Below, one piece after another: positions 38,665-50,818 of a stretch of 64,000 bases of DNA. A program made the position numbers and the translations under genes. The DNA is from Apostichopus japonicus (Eukaryota > Echinodermata > Holothuroidea > Aspidochirotida > Stichopodidae): assembly GCF_037975245.1 (NCBI RefSeq), contig NC_092565.1:10660499-10724498 (forward strand). The letters run 5' to 3'. The stretch's first letter is position 1. Each line of letters opens with the position of its first letter. The notes beneath the pieces were generated by a model. The model worked only from the letters and a program-made list of their open reading frames with translations, ran no database searches and was not told the DNA's origin.

Positions 38665-40683
38665 CGTTCCATAGATATCGAGTTAACAAGGTTTTTAGAA
38701 CTTGATCTCTGGTGACCTTCCACATTTACGAAAAATAAAAGAGCAGAAGGATTCTTGTACTTACTGATGCGGATGCACACGCCATGTACAAAGTTCATCC
38801 AAGCTTTGCTTTACTCACCACACCCCACCCCGGCTCACCCCCCCCCCCCCCTTGGTAATGAATGGATATAGCAAGGATGAAGTTAAACCACTAGGTACAG
38901 TTTGAGTATTAGATTTTACAAGGTTTTTAACACATTAATACTTTGTTGTGTCAAATTAATCATATTTTATTTGCATACATGGCCCTATTAGACTTGGGTA
39001 AGGAATCAGGTCTTCGCCTTAATATAAAAAAAATAATTGTCCCGAAATTGTTTGGGCCAAGAATTTTCTTGGAAACTGCATGTCCTCGAACTTAAAGGGG
39101 GTGGAAAGGGGTTGGGAAGCGTGCTAACACTGTTCTTCTATCACGACAAATCTCATCGAAATATACGTCAATGGGCAAATCTTTCACCCATCCATCCATT
39201 CACTATTCATTCACTATTCATGCACTATTCATTCGGCATTCTGAATATATGCTACACCTTGTTTGGTACACATCTATCTAGGTGAATTAGTAAAAGAAGT
39301 CTACCTATGAATAGAAGGTTGGGAATGAGAAAACGATGGACTTTGAAAACAATTGAGACCCAGGTTTTGTAAAATTTATGTCGACAAAGTATCGATTAGG
39401 TTCCAAACTAAGCATGCATGAAGAAGTATTTTCTTTTGCTTTGTTTCCTTTTAGTTTAGGGGGACCCTGGGGAAAAAAACACCTTAAGTTGTTTTGTGAA
39501 TCCTTTCTCTAAGAGATATTCTCTTATTCCACGCCGTGTAAATATGAAAAAGCATGATATGAGATTATATTTTTGTTTCTTTATATAAGTATTTGTTTGA
39601 TGACGTCAGCTCCTTGTTCCATGCGTATCATTGTTTCTATATATAGGTATTTCTGCTTTTATACATTACCGTAACTTCAGATGGCAAAACTATGCATAGG
39701 TTTAGCTCAATTTATGCCCCTGACAAATATTAATTAATATGCCTGTAAAGAATATTTTGAAACCTCAAATATTTGTTGTTTCCTAAATCTGATATGTATG
39801 GTGTGTGGAACGCGTGGTCTGTGTGGTATCACGTAGCAGTCTGCAAAAGCGTCGCCAGGCAACTAAAAACATAAATATCTAAGAGACTATAGGCCCGAAA
39901 ATTCTTGAACATTGCAAAATATAGCACCAGGTTGCATGTAAGGACACTTAAGTAATCAAAAACACCTCCTCCTCAGTAAAACCCCTCCCTGCAGGACGGC
40001 ATTCACAAATCAACATTGTGCCCCCTAATTAAGTGCTGCCCCCCCCCCGTGCCCCCCAAGATTGCAATGTCGGCGAAGCCATTGTTCCATGTGCGTGCGT
40101 TTTTGTTCTTTGTTGTTGTTTTCTATCCATTTGAAAGTGTAGTGATCGACAAATTAATATTCCTGGAATTTTTATATAGTTTAACAACTTCTCCATAAAC
40201 ACTCCTCAGTCGGTACAATTTTTCTTCTAGACCGCATTTTGATGTTCCGCTTCAGTACTGCTTACAGTATGAACTGCATGAATATCAAGGTTAGGAACTG
40301 TTTGTACTGTCAATTCCAGTGCTTTAACGCATGATATGAGACTGACAGCAGAGAGTATAGTGCTATAGCCTTAGGAAGTTGTCCCCAAGAATTGGCTGTA
40401 ACCACTTTTATCTGTGTTTCATAAGCAAATTGCTGTCTGAGTGGCCCACGGTGGAATAGTAAAACAGACTGACCATAATAAACTAAACAAAGCGAATGAT
40501 GATTGGATTTCATTGGGTCCAGTGGGGTGCGCAAGTGTGTGGGGGGGGGGGGGGCTGGGAGACTGGGGCCATGATCCCCTACCACCCATCGAAAAAGAAA
40601 AGAAAACAGAATTTAAAAATGCATGGAGGTTTCTGTATTCCCTCCTGAACGCTAACAATGAATGATAATCCAATTTTATCGGT

Positions 40684-40750
40684 GATAATCCAGGTTTCTC
40701 TACCGATACTCCAATGTTTACGATTGAAAAACCTGGAAAACCTGGATTAT
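40684..40750. repeat. 13-bp inverted repeat
   Basis: ATAATCCAGGTTT at 40684-40696 is complemented exactly by AAACCTGGATTAT near 40738-40750. The intervening sequence repeats 'acctgg' again. Confidence 0.75.
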
Positions 40751-41044
40751 TCAGCGGTTATCTATGTATTTCAGTAGATATTACCGGTTTAGCAGTCCAA
40801 TAAACCCACGGGATTTCAGTTTTACGGAAATACCTTGAATAGCCGATGTACTATTGGGTATTCGGCTTGCCACAAGAGTGTAAACGTTATTAAGCAGGCA
40901 CCTGCTGTGCTTGCTGTAAGAAAGAAATATATTTTTTAAAAAACACTTAGAGAAGCTTTTTCAAATTTTATATAACAACCTTAATCATAAACTTATAAAC
41001 TTGCTATATTCCATTAGCAAAAGGAAATAATCGATCAACCGCGA

Positions 41045-41286
41045 AGGCAATTAACTATATAGTTGGGCTTCAAAAGGGTTAGGTAAAATATTTCAGTACA
41101 AAAAGTGGTTACCAATTGTTGTAAGCTGTATGGAATTGGTATGAATGGGAGACAACTAAAGTAGGCAATTAACTATATATAGTTGGGCTTCAAAAGGGTA
41201 ATTTAAAATATTTCAATACACAAATGGTTACCAATTGTTGTAAGCTATATGGAATTGGTATGAATGCATGGACAACTAAAGTAGGA
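41045..41286. repeat. 118-bp tandem duplication
   Basis: Two copies of a segment starting 'ggcaattaactatatag' and containing 'ggttaccaattgttgtaagc' and 'tggaattggtatgaatg', with a few base changes. Non-coding. Confidence 0.9.
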
Positions 41287-41571
41287 ATTTTACCATAACA
41301 AATTAACAAGGCTATTATCACAGAGACCTGTGTAAGCAGTTTTCAAAGTAAATTTTGTCAAAATGTCGACAAAGATAAACTGTTTAATCTCTATTAATTA
41401 GACGAAAAGAGGAGAGGAGAAGGTAGGGAGAATGGATATCTTATCCCAGACCCCTCTACATGGGAGTCGACTTCAACGACCCCAGGGCAACACACCCTCC
41501 TATATGAAATCCTTCATTAGCGTCCGGTCCTTTTGTATAGGTTCAGCCCGTATATACCTGACTCAGTCGGG

Positions 41572-42940
41572 GAATATTTTTTCCCCAAACTGAACTGACA
41601 CTGAAATTATTTCCTCGATTCTGATTGGTTATCAGCGAGCACGTGATATACTTTAGTTTTCAACATGGATCCTCCATAATCTGTCGATATCAGTATGATC
41701 AACACGAAAAAATTCAAGATATTCACATTAGCAACTTTGCAGAACTTTTGGTAGGTATATATGAACGAAAGTATATAATGAAGCAACTATTCCCAACTAC
41801 TGCGCCCATTATAGGCAGTCCTCGATCGTTTGTTTACTCGCTTGACTCCGCTCTACACAGCACATGTCATGTAGCCTATTGTACTGTGTATAGTATACAA
41901 CATTATTAAACACAGTGCATTTGTAATTGTATACATGTAGCCGATGTACATATGTACCGTGGCAGTGGCGTAGGAAGGTACTTTTGAGTGGGGGGGGGCT
42001 GAAGACTGATGGCCGGCCTGGGGGAGGGGTCTAAGGGGAGGGGGTGTCCCCCTCCCCTTTGGATTTTTTTTTGCATTTCCAGGTGGCCTCAGATGCAATT
42101 TGGTGCAATATAGCACACTTCAACACCCACTCCATTTTGTAAATAATTTTGCATTTTAACCTGGACTTAGATGCAATTTGGTGCTCCAAATGAGAAAAGG
42201 GGTTTCCTGACCTGCGAAGCGGGGGGGGGGGGGCGGAATGATACTTCCGCCCCTCCATATTTTTCACTGAGGGGCTGGCGCCCCCCCCCCCCCCAGCCCC
42301 CCCCCCGGTTCCTACGACCTTGTACCGTGGTGTTTGTGTACATTCGGAGTTGCGATACTTTTAGTTTTATAATCATAAATTCAAAATGTATTCAGTCAAT
42401 GAATCATGATAGGCCTAGTCGAATATGCAGTGGCCATGAAGACGAGTGTGTGTCAGCCATTGAGTGTACACAAACATGGCATTTGACGATATGTCTGTGT
42501 CTTTTGACTTGTTAACTAGTTGTATATAGCCTAATAACCTATACGTACGGAACCACATATGTTTACCTGCACCATTAGAAGTTCTTATACATGGTGACAT
42601 GGGAGGCATGCACTAACCGTATAAACGTATTCGTACTAGTTCGAGATATCAAATTCACTAATATAGGCCCTACCGCCCTTACAGTAGCTCTTGATAACTG
42701 GAAGCCTCACATTGTATCTACATGCAGTAGGCACACTTAGGTCTACAGTCTTTAACTTAGCCTGTATACGGCGTACACACGTATTTTTGACATGATGCGG
42801 ACCATGAGGATTGGTATGATCAACACTAACAGTGTCACATACATTCATTGATAAACGCCGACTACCATTCCGGTTTTGATCAGCCAATCAGAATCGAGGA
42901 AATAATTTTAGTGTCAGATCAGTTTGGGAAAAAAATATTC
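41572..42940. mobile_element. 1.37-kb element with 59-bp terminal inverted repeats
   Basis: 41572-41630 and the complement of 42882-42940 match at about 55 of 59 positions. Both start GAATATTTTTTCCC-like and end in TCGATTCTGATTGG. No obvious target duplication flanks the ends. The interior has no transposase and holds a later hAT-type MITE at 41963-42322. It may be a non-autonomous DNA transposon or a rearranged inverted duplication. Confidence 0.7.
41963..42322. mobile_element. hAT-type MITE, copy 4, with intact 8-bp target duplication
   Basis: Starts CAGTGGCGTAGGAAGG and ends GGTTCCTACGACCTTG (one substitution in the right terminus). Flanked by TACCGTGG at 41955-41962 and 42323-42330. Length 360 bp, same orientation as 16920-17288. 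It is nested in the 59-bp-TIR element. Confidence 0.88.
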
Positions 42941-43689
42941 GCGGCCGGGCCCTTCCGCGAGGAATTGTACACGTGCTCGGGGAATTCTGAAAATCGAGTT
43001 CAAGCTACCTGGCTAGTGACTAGTGTACTAGGATCGTGTACCGGTACTCATTTTCGCCCTTTGGGAGTTTTGTACTCATATAGAGGAATTCGGCCGTATA
43101 TTGTACTCATGTCGGTTATATACTCGCACCACATATACTGACTAAAGTAATAAGTACATACCCACAGTTTCATGCATGACCCTTTTCATATCCGTTGTGT
43201 GCTTAGCGATACAATGACATTGTGTACCTTAGTACCCACATTATAGTCTGTTTACTCTCAGTCCATCCTCAAAGATTCAGCACTGACATTGTTTGCATGG
43301 TTTATAGGTGCACCTTTTACAATATTCATATATGCATAGCTTCGGGGCATCTACTATGCAAGGCAAATGCTATTATTCCCACATAATGCAACCTAAGCTC
43401 TTGTACATACATGTACCGTGCGAAAAGCAGTTACAATAGCAGTAAATTTGTGGGGCCGGAGATTTACATGTGAAGATATCACTGTGTAGATACGTTGGCA
43501 AATTTATGTAGCACATATAGCACGCATAGGCCTATATAACCCGGGCAGACAGTGTGTGTGATTGTGTACTTATATTTGGAGACTACTCAGATGCTTAGGC
43601 ACTATAGGCTGCAAAGAGAAAGTATTACAATATGAACTGTAGTACATTATACTGTTATCCCCGCACCCCAATCCCACCCCACCCCACCC

Positions 43690-44108
43690 CCCCGAAAAAA
43701 CCCCAGACCGATCATTTAAAGGACTCTGATCAGAGAATTTTAAAGTTTTCAAATTTATAAGAAAACGAGAAGGAAAGAAGAGCTTCTCGAGACAAAACAG
43801 TGAAGCAACTTCACCCCTCAAATCATATTTAATTAATTAATTGATTAAAACAAATTAAATTAATTATGTTCGTTACATTATACACTCTCATTATGAAGTC
43901 AGTGGGCTGAATTTAACACGATTTACTGCATATATCATTAAGTAACAGATAAGTCTGATAGAATTATAAACAGTTCCAAGACCAGCACAGAAAATCAAGT
44001 TGACACTCTAAGTTAAAAAAATAAAAGAAGCTCAGTTACCGAAACTGATTGATTTTCCCATTCTAATGGTTTGGCATTGGACTGAACAAGATTCCAAGTA
44101 TAGCTTTA
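43690..44108. repeat. Segmental duplication block, copy A (left edge of unit)
   Basis: About 400 bp that match 55520-55917 closely, from 'accgatcatttaaa' through 'tggtttggcattggactg' to 'ccaagtatagct'. With the fucosyltransferase genes this defines the left part of an ancient tandem unit. In copy B the homology stops at a (TA)n array. Confidence 0.85.
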
Positions 44109-44186
44109 TGTGGGATGTGAATCAATACGCCAATGACTTCATTGTAATAATAATAATAATGAAAAAAATTAATAATAATAATAGTA

Positions 44187-44197
<11 letters not shown>

Positions 44198-44281
<84 letters not shown>
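44198..44281. repeat. (TA)n microsatellite
   Basis: Pure TA array of ~84 bp. Confidence 0.95.
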
Positions 44282-44283
<2 letters not shown>

Positions 44284-44748
44284 GCATTATATTCTCTACT
44301 GACAATGTTTTCATGTTCAAATACGTAGGTGTAAGATAAGGTATAAAACCTCCCTCAATAATTTTTATTTGCTTCTGTTTCTTTCATTAACTTGTTAATA
44401 AATAAATACATTATTTAATTATAATTAGCATTACTACTAACATCGCACTGCCGCCGCTGCTTATGCTAGCTCGTGCACGTCTATTGGATCAAACCATATA
44501 GATATCCAATTTAGCTCTTAAACAGTTTTTAATACTACTATCTATTATGCAGGCCCAGGGTTCTCATTAGCCGCGAGATTGCGCGATTCGCGCAATTTGA
44601 TCGCATTTGGAATAAACGATTAGTAAAAAGCCACTTGCGATTACTATTTTTTAGTTATCCCGTCTATAATCCATAAACATCGCGTAAAATTCCTTGTCAG
44701 CCTTTCCTTCTTTGAAAAAAAACGAATGAATAAATAATAATTTCTTCC

Positions 44749-45320
44749 ACATGGTAGCCTAACACCACACTAAGTCAATGAGAAATCTAGCTAAGCCTAA
44801 CCATCTGTTTATTTGCTGGAGATGTGACGCAGTTATAAGACATCCATGGAATACTTTCGTAATTGCTGTTACGTTCGACCACATGGTTGCCTAACACCAC
44901 ACTAAGTCAATGGGGGCAGTCTAGCCTAGCCATCAGTTTATTAGCTGAAATTGTGACGCAGTTATAAGATATCTATGGAAAGCTTTCGTTATTGCTGTTA
45001 TCTTCGAACACATGGTAGCTTAACAACACACTAAGTCTATGGGAAATCAGCCTAACCATCGGTTTGCAATTTTTTTTTTTTTTTAAACAATCACACTTTG
45101 CGTAGGCCTATAATTCGGGTAATAAATTAGGAACCGGGTAGTATCGCGTCGAACGGGCCCCTTCGTTATTGCTGTTATCTTCTACCACATTGTAACCTAA
45201 CACCACACTAAGTCAATGGGAAATCTGCCTAACCGTCGGTTTGCCATTTTTTTTTTTTTTTTAAATCACACTTTGCTTAGGATTCGGGTAATAAATTAGG
45301 AACCGGGTAGTATCACGTCG
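44749..45320. repeat. Four-copy tandem repeat, ~130-bp unit
   Basis: 'ccacatggtagcctaacacc' plus 'acactaagtcaatggg' recur at 44749, 44881, 45008 and 45187 (spacings 132, 127, 179). The first two units share 'gtgacgcagttataaga'. The last two instead share a poly-T run and 'aataaattaggaaccgggta', so the array changed composition partway. Confidence 0.85.
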
Positions 45321-45357
45321 GGCGGGTACCCGGGTACCCGGATAACCCGTGCAAACA

Positions 45358-45701
<344 letters not shown>

Positions 45702-46986
45702 TTATAACCACGCGAATTGGCTGTGCATATGTTGCAATGGGCACTAGAACACATTGGCGGGAGTATGCAAATGTTCCAAACACGTATTGGCTGAAGCTTG
45801 TAGAGATGAGTATAAATATAGCAGTGGAAATGTTTAAAAACATCAAAATGGAAATTTAAGTTTACTATGAAAAAAAAACACTGAAAGCATGTATCTAGTT
45901 TTATCACTCCAAGGTGCAATATATGAAAATTACAGCCTCCTCCTTTTTTTTGGTATATGGGTGTTCAAACTTGAACAGAAGAGGCGTACACAAGAGGCCT
46001 TAAAGGTCATTAGGTCAAAGGTTATCTCGTCAAAACGTCAATTTTCTGAATTTTGTCATCTTGTCGAGATGGCTGTAAGTGTGCAACTCGTCAATTTGCA
46101 GAAAATTGATGCATTGACGAGATCCGTTATAAACTACTTTTCACAATAGTAAATGTTGCACACTGCAGAGATATAGTGGTATACTCATGCCCCTCCCCTA
46201 AAACCGGTAACGCATTTTGTCAGTATGTTTGTTTACATATGCATCTAGTCAGTGACTGTCAGATTTATAGGAAATAGTGTACCAATGTTGTGACATGTTG
46301 TCATATTTTAACAAGGAGAATCTTAATGTTACTTTTTGATGTTGAAAATTGAGGACGCCCTCCATAAATAACAGCTAATACCAGCTAATCACAGCTAATA
46401 CATTCGATATTGCTATGTCACGCCGCCTAATACTTTCTATCATCATAGTGGTTAAGTGAAGGTCTCCTTATATTATAACTATTTAAAATAAATGGTACCA
46501 CCTATATTCGAGGTACCACCTCGTCTCTCACATGAAAATTAAACTTGGCCTCTTGGATGAAGTGCGCCCTCCACTATACCACTTTCACTCAAATAATCTT
46601 GTTATAACTTGTTAAGTTTGAAGGTCATCTGAGGTCAAATCGCTAATTAAGGCTCCACTAAGGCTGTGTTGGTTATTACGGCGATACAGCCTAATATATT
46701 TCTCTCATTTTGTGTACCAAAAGTGTGTGCCACTTTCGAACTAAAAAAAAAGAGTAATTTAAAATAAACTTTCATGTCTCAGAGAATATTGTCATCAGTA
46801 TCCATTCATTTTGTGCCATTCATTTTCTTTATTTGTAAAGGAATGCGCTCTTTATAGTATCATCGAATAAGTGACTTAATATTTTGTGTGTGAAATAGGC
46901 TGTCTGTTTTGTCTCTTTTTCATCGCAGAACCGGTGCGGGTTTAGAATAACTGTGCAACACAGAGGTTTATCTAGTTGAATGGGAA

Positions 46987-47064
46987 ATGGCTGTGAATAA
47001 TTTGGAAGGTCAGAACTTCATGGAAAGTTCATTTGGAAACTCCTCAGCCTGCATGGATTTGGAG
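46987..47064 (+). CDS. Candidate first exon (unidentified)
   Basis: ATG followed by 25 more codons (MAVNNLEGQNFMESSF and onward) ends at a GT donor (gtaaca). No following exon was found and the donor is not strong. Could be chance. Confidence 0.13.
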
Positions 47065-47989
47065 GTAACATATTAACAATGTTTAAATGGCTTTCTACAA
47101 CTGCATGTTACTGTGTAGATTTGAGTCTAACTTTGAGAATGTGTCTCTGTCTGTTGCAACATGCTCCTCTAGTCTTAATGTATATATACTACTTACTAGA
47201 GAGTATTTCCAGTGACCCCAAATATCCCAAATATATATGTTCCAATGTTCATTGATAATCTTTGAAATGTTTACATTTTCCAGTTTTTACATGTTTCTTT
47301 ACATAATATGAATCTGAAATCGATCCAGGTCAGCGTGACTTAGACCATCTGAAGAGAAATAGGCATTGCTTGGCTTTCAAACTAGCCTATTAAGTAACAG
47401 AGGCCTATACTGAATGAACACACGTAAAATATTAGCCTAGCCCAACGTTAGGCTCAAAAAATAAACCCCCTTTAATACATCCTCCATGGTTTTACTCTTA
47501 ACATGCTACATTGACATCACCAGTGTAACTGAGAATCAATGCAAATTTTTTTTTCAAAAATTAAACCAGGCCACTGAAAGTTTTTGAAACTGTCATGCAC
47601 ATTGCTTTCATGGCTTTCAAATCGGTCACTTTATCCTCTATGTCACATGTGTGGAACCATAAACTCAGCAGGCTAACCTATTTTTCACGTAATGTCTGGC
47701 AGTGTTACTTTAGTCCATAGTACTCGCCGAGTATACTATTAGCAATGTTAGGCCCACTGCTGTCCAAGATTTAATTGCTTTTGCGTAGTACAGGAAAAGG
47801 GTGGGTGTGAAAATGATATATAGTGATAAGAAAATTATTAGAATTCTTCAGTTAGTTTTCACAAGCGATATTCGTGCACATTAATTAGCATTTTAATTCA
47901 ACGTGAATAAGCCAATCAGGTAGGATGTACGTGAATTGCTGACTAGAATTGGTTTACTGATCAATCAGAAGAGGTCTAAGACGAAGTTA

Positions 47990-48238
47990 AGGCGGAGTGT
48001 ATAGCCTAGTGGTTAACGCCGGCGTCTCCCAGTCATGAGATCCCCGGTTCGATTCCCCGCCGACAGCAATGTGTGTCGTGTGGCAAGGGTGTTGTTCAAT
48101 AACAACTTCCTGACATGGACGTTAAATGGATGTGTGCCGAGAGATTGGCTTCGGTCAGCTTGCGAGTCTACAAGCCTCCATGGCTTCTTTCGCGAGTTCC
48201 TGCTTGCGGGAAGATCACATATACATACATACATACGA
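47990..48238 (+). mobile_element. tRNA-derived SINE
   Basis: Good pol III promoter boxes: A box TAGCCTAGTGG at 48002-48012 and B box GGTTCGATTCC at 48046-48056. A ~170-bp unrelated body follows, with an A/T-rich (CATA)n tail at ~48218-48238. The head folds only loosely as a tRNA. No clear flanking duplication was found. Confidence 0.7.
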
Positions 48239-48269
48239 ATGATTGCCTATAGTTTATTTGTTGTGCAAA

Positions 48270-48410
48270 ATGGCCGCATTAAGTGAAGAACACGAGTCTT
48301 CGGCGGGTGACGAAAATGTGTGTGTTATGTGCATTTTCCCACCAAAATCGGCAAAAGGAAATATATTTTGCGATAAAACCTGGTGTCGTTTCTTTGATTA
48401 TGTACCACAG
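48270..48410 (+). CDS. Candidate Cys-containing exon (unidentified)
   Basis: MAALSEEHESSAGDENVCVM starts a 47-codon stretch with Cys spacing C-x2-C-x13-C-x4-C (CVMC...FCDKTWC), which could be a zinc ribbon. It runs into a poly-G tract with no clean donor. It lies just after the SINE and may itself be part of a repeat. Confidence 0.2.
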
Positions 48411-48540
48411 GGGGGGGGGGGGGGGAAATTGAACTTCCCGTACATCATACCTGATTGGCTTTTTTTAAGACGAGTAAAGAAAACAAAATATTATATATAT
48501 AGACATTAATTGTAGGTTACATTTATAGGCTGTATATAGG

Positions 48541-48603
<63 letters not shown>
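48541..48603. repeat. (TA)n directly behind fucosyltransferase A stop codon
   Basis: TA array ending 2 bp from the TAG stop (48606-48608) of the minus-strand gene, so the transcript's 3' UTR would begin with it. Confidence 0.95.
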
Positions 48604-48605
<2 letters not shown>

Positions 48606-49889
48606 CTACCTATGTCTATATTCTTTCTTCCCCAAGTCTTTGAGAAATGTATTACCCTCGAGTCCATACTGTCTTAGCCAATCATGTTTTCCGCAGGGTG
48701 TACAACTTTTAAGCCAATCTTTTCCGTAAGGATCCATTCCTGGGCTGAGAGGAAGATCCTGTCTCCAAGCCTTATCTCGCAGAAATTCAAGCAGTGTACA
48801 TGCTTTACTATCAATAATAAATGGAAACATGTCGGCTTTGGAGGCTGTCATGATCTCATACTTTTCCCTCCACTCATGAAATTTACTATACAATTCCGGA
48901 GTCGACGACACTTTGTTAACGTACTCTGCTAAACTTTCAAAGGACTCAAAATCGTCTGCGTAGATGAAAGATTCTGGCGGAGCTACCTTTTCATAATCCG
49001 CCTTCGATGGTCCGACCACGATCGGTACGGCTTCATAAGATGACAAAGCGATCCAGAATTTTTCGGTGATATAATGACTACAGCACGAATTTTCGAATGC
49101 CAGGTAAAACTTATATTTCTTTAACGTTTCTGTGCTGTTATTTCCTTTCTTTGGAAGTTCCTTGCCTCCCATTTTACCGTACTTATCTATGGATAGATAG
49201 TTCCCTAAGTCGCGAACGAAACGCGACCGATTCCAATACATATGATCTCGGCTGCTCATCCACGCTACTGGTGCTAAGTCGGAAGGCTTTGGATCGATGG
49301 TCGGTTTTGACGGATGTTCCGAAGGAACGATTTTACCGAAAGGTTGTGAGATGTCGGCTTTGATGTGATATCCGTAAGTTAAATTGTATCTTAAGTTGTC
49401 TACCACTACGTACGGTTTCGACTGAACTGGAGGAGAGTGATAAATGCTTTCCTCGGTGGCATATAACCAAATCTGTTCCTGTCTTCGTGACGAGATCAGC
49501 TCCCTCCATTGTTCAATGCCTGCCACTCCTCCAGAAAACATGATGACGTCAGCTTTTTTCGCAACTGTTACATTCCCCATTGCGTTTGTGATAGTAATGC
49601 TTCCGTCGACATCTGGACACGTTACAGTGCGATATAGACGTTTGCTCTTGGCCCAGTTCGAGTGTCCACTAAAGAGAGCTGCCACAATGTTATATTCGGC
49701 TTCGTTGGAGCTTTCAAAAACGTGGGTTTTGACATTGGACTTGAGTTTATACCGGTCGTTTGGAAAGTACGATTTCCCCTCAAACATTAACCAGCAAGAG
49801 ATAAACGTTAACAATGATCCGGCCAATACTCCCAAAACGAAAAACAGAACCAGCTTTCTGCCGCTAACAATTATCTTCATTCTCATCAA
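48606..49889 (-). CDS. GT10 alpha-1,3-fucosyltransferase, copy A
   Basis: Intronless, 427 residues, the usual size for Golgi alpha-1,3/4-fucosyltransferases, which transfer fucose from GDP-fucose to GlcNAc of glycoprotein or glycolipid chains. Type II topology: short basic cytosolic start, membrane anchor at ~12-35, then stem and luminal catalytic domain. The family signature spans ~259-293 (YKFYLAFENSCCSHYITEKF followed by WIALSSYEAVPIVVG). An upstream block at 212-238 (SSRDHMYWNRSRFVRDLG...IDKYGK) matches the usual R...Y...L..Y..ID.YG pattern. N-glycosylation sequons: N106, N169, N220, N250/N251. A C-terminal CxxC (Cys396, Cys399) is typical for disulfide pairing. No premature stop. It is paired with copy B at 57002: 14 substitutions over 423 shared residues (~97% identical). 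Copy A ends with an extra YRHR. Exact linkage (Lewis x, core or other) cannot be told from sequence. Confidence 0.93.
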   Translation of the reverse strand: MMRMKIIVSGRKLVLFFVLGVLAGSLLTFISCWLMFEGKSYFPNDRYKLKSNVKTHVFESSNEAEYNIVAALFSGHSNWAKSKRLYRTVTCPDVDGSITITNAMGNVTVAKKADVIMFSGGVAGIEQWRELISSRRQEQIWLYATEESIYHSPPVQSKPYVVVDNLRYNLTYGYHIKADISQPFGKIVPSEHPSKPTIDPKPSDLAPVAWMSSRDHMYWNRSRFVRDLGNYLSIDKYGKMGGKELPKKGNNSTETLKKYKFYLAFENSCCSHYITEKFWIALSSYEAVPIVVGPSKADYEKVAPPESFIYADDFESFESLAEYVNKVSSTPELYSKFHEWREKYEIMTASKADMFPFIIDSKACTLLEFLRDKAWRQDLPLSPGMDPYGKDWLKSCTPCGKHDWLRQYGLEGNTFLKDLGKKEYRHR

Positions 49890-50092
49890 ATAATTTGGAG
49901 ACTTTATCTGTCAACTCGAAAGTTATGTAGCGATAGTTTTAGATCGCTAATGTGTATCCTGTTTTGCACTCAAGTTTCCAGAATTCAGACAAGACCTGAA
50001 GCTCCTATAAGCGTAACTGTTCGTTTCAAATAGACGCGATGATCTGCAATGGTTGCTTGCTGTACATGGTTGCCCAAACTGAATAAACCGGC
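49890..50092 (-). promoter_or_regulatory. Conserved 5' flank of fucosyltransferase A
   Basis: About 200 bp upstream of the start codon are nearly identical to 58274-58495. Where copy B has a TATA-like TATATTTATAG on the minus strand, copy A reads TACGCTTATAGG. Promoter function is inferred only from position and conservation. Confidence 0.4.
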
Positions 50093-50686
50093 GTACTTCT
50101 CTTTGTCCCTATGCAGTTTATTCCCTACCTCTCCTCTTCCCACTGTTGGTTTCTTTCATCTCTCCTTCCCTTGTCTACTAATGGTCTTACATATCTTTCG
50201 TGTTCACCCTGCTCAATACCATGCCGGTATTATATGCTTCTATCAGGCCCACGTATGCTGTGAAACAAACTAACCTGTATAAACACTTGAAACACCATTA
50301 TGCTTGAGCTGTAGGCCCATAGCTTATGATCATTTCTTAACATTTCTCCGTAACACTTAACATATGCATTGCTAGCCTGGTATTTAGTAAAATTGACTCA
50401 AAAAATGACATCAATGGCAAAAACTATAAAATTTAAAAAAACCATAATTACTAACTATAGCCTAGGCCTAAGATGCTTCTTGAGTTCGATTAGTTGATCT
50501 GTTCGTACGTTGTGTGCTAGGCCTAGCTACAGCGTCGCGCTAGTAGCTGTACACTAATTACTGTATTGCATTCCCTATAGTAGAACGTATACAACGGTTG
50601 TATGGCTACGTGCCCAAACCGACACGTTTTCTTGAATAGCCCCACCGCATATGGAATGATCAACTAATTTATTTATACTCGACAAA
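50093..50686. other. Unique sequence between duplication unit and foldback
   Basis: No exon or element recognised. Homology to unit B stops just after 'cgtacttc'. Confidence 0.4.
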
Positions 50687-50818
50687 ACCGACAATATTCG
50701 TTAGTCCTTATGTGGATACTCGCGTATCACCACATACGGACTAACGCAGTTCGTTGGTCCTTATGTGGATACTCGAATCGTCACATAAGGACTAACGAAC
50801 TGCTTGAGTCCTTATGTG

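Noticed and set aside
44552-44640. Another hAT-like end (CAGGGTTCTCATTAGC-like)
   Set aside because: Resembles the 56525 element's end, but no matching right terminus or duplication was found nearby.
49444-49893. 149-residue open frames antisense to the fucosyltransferases (also 57828-58277; 49097, 57481)
   Set aside because: Shadows of the real genes on the opposite strand. Their conservation follows from the duplication and no family is recognised.
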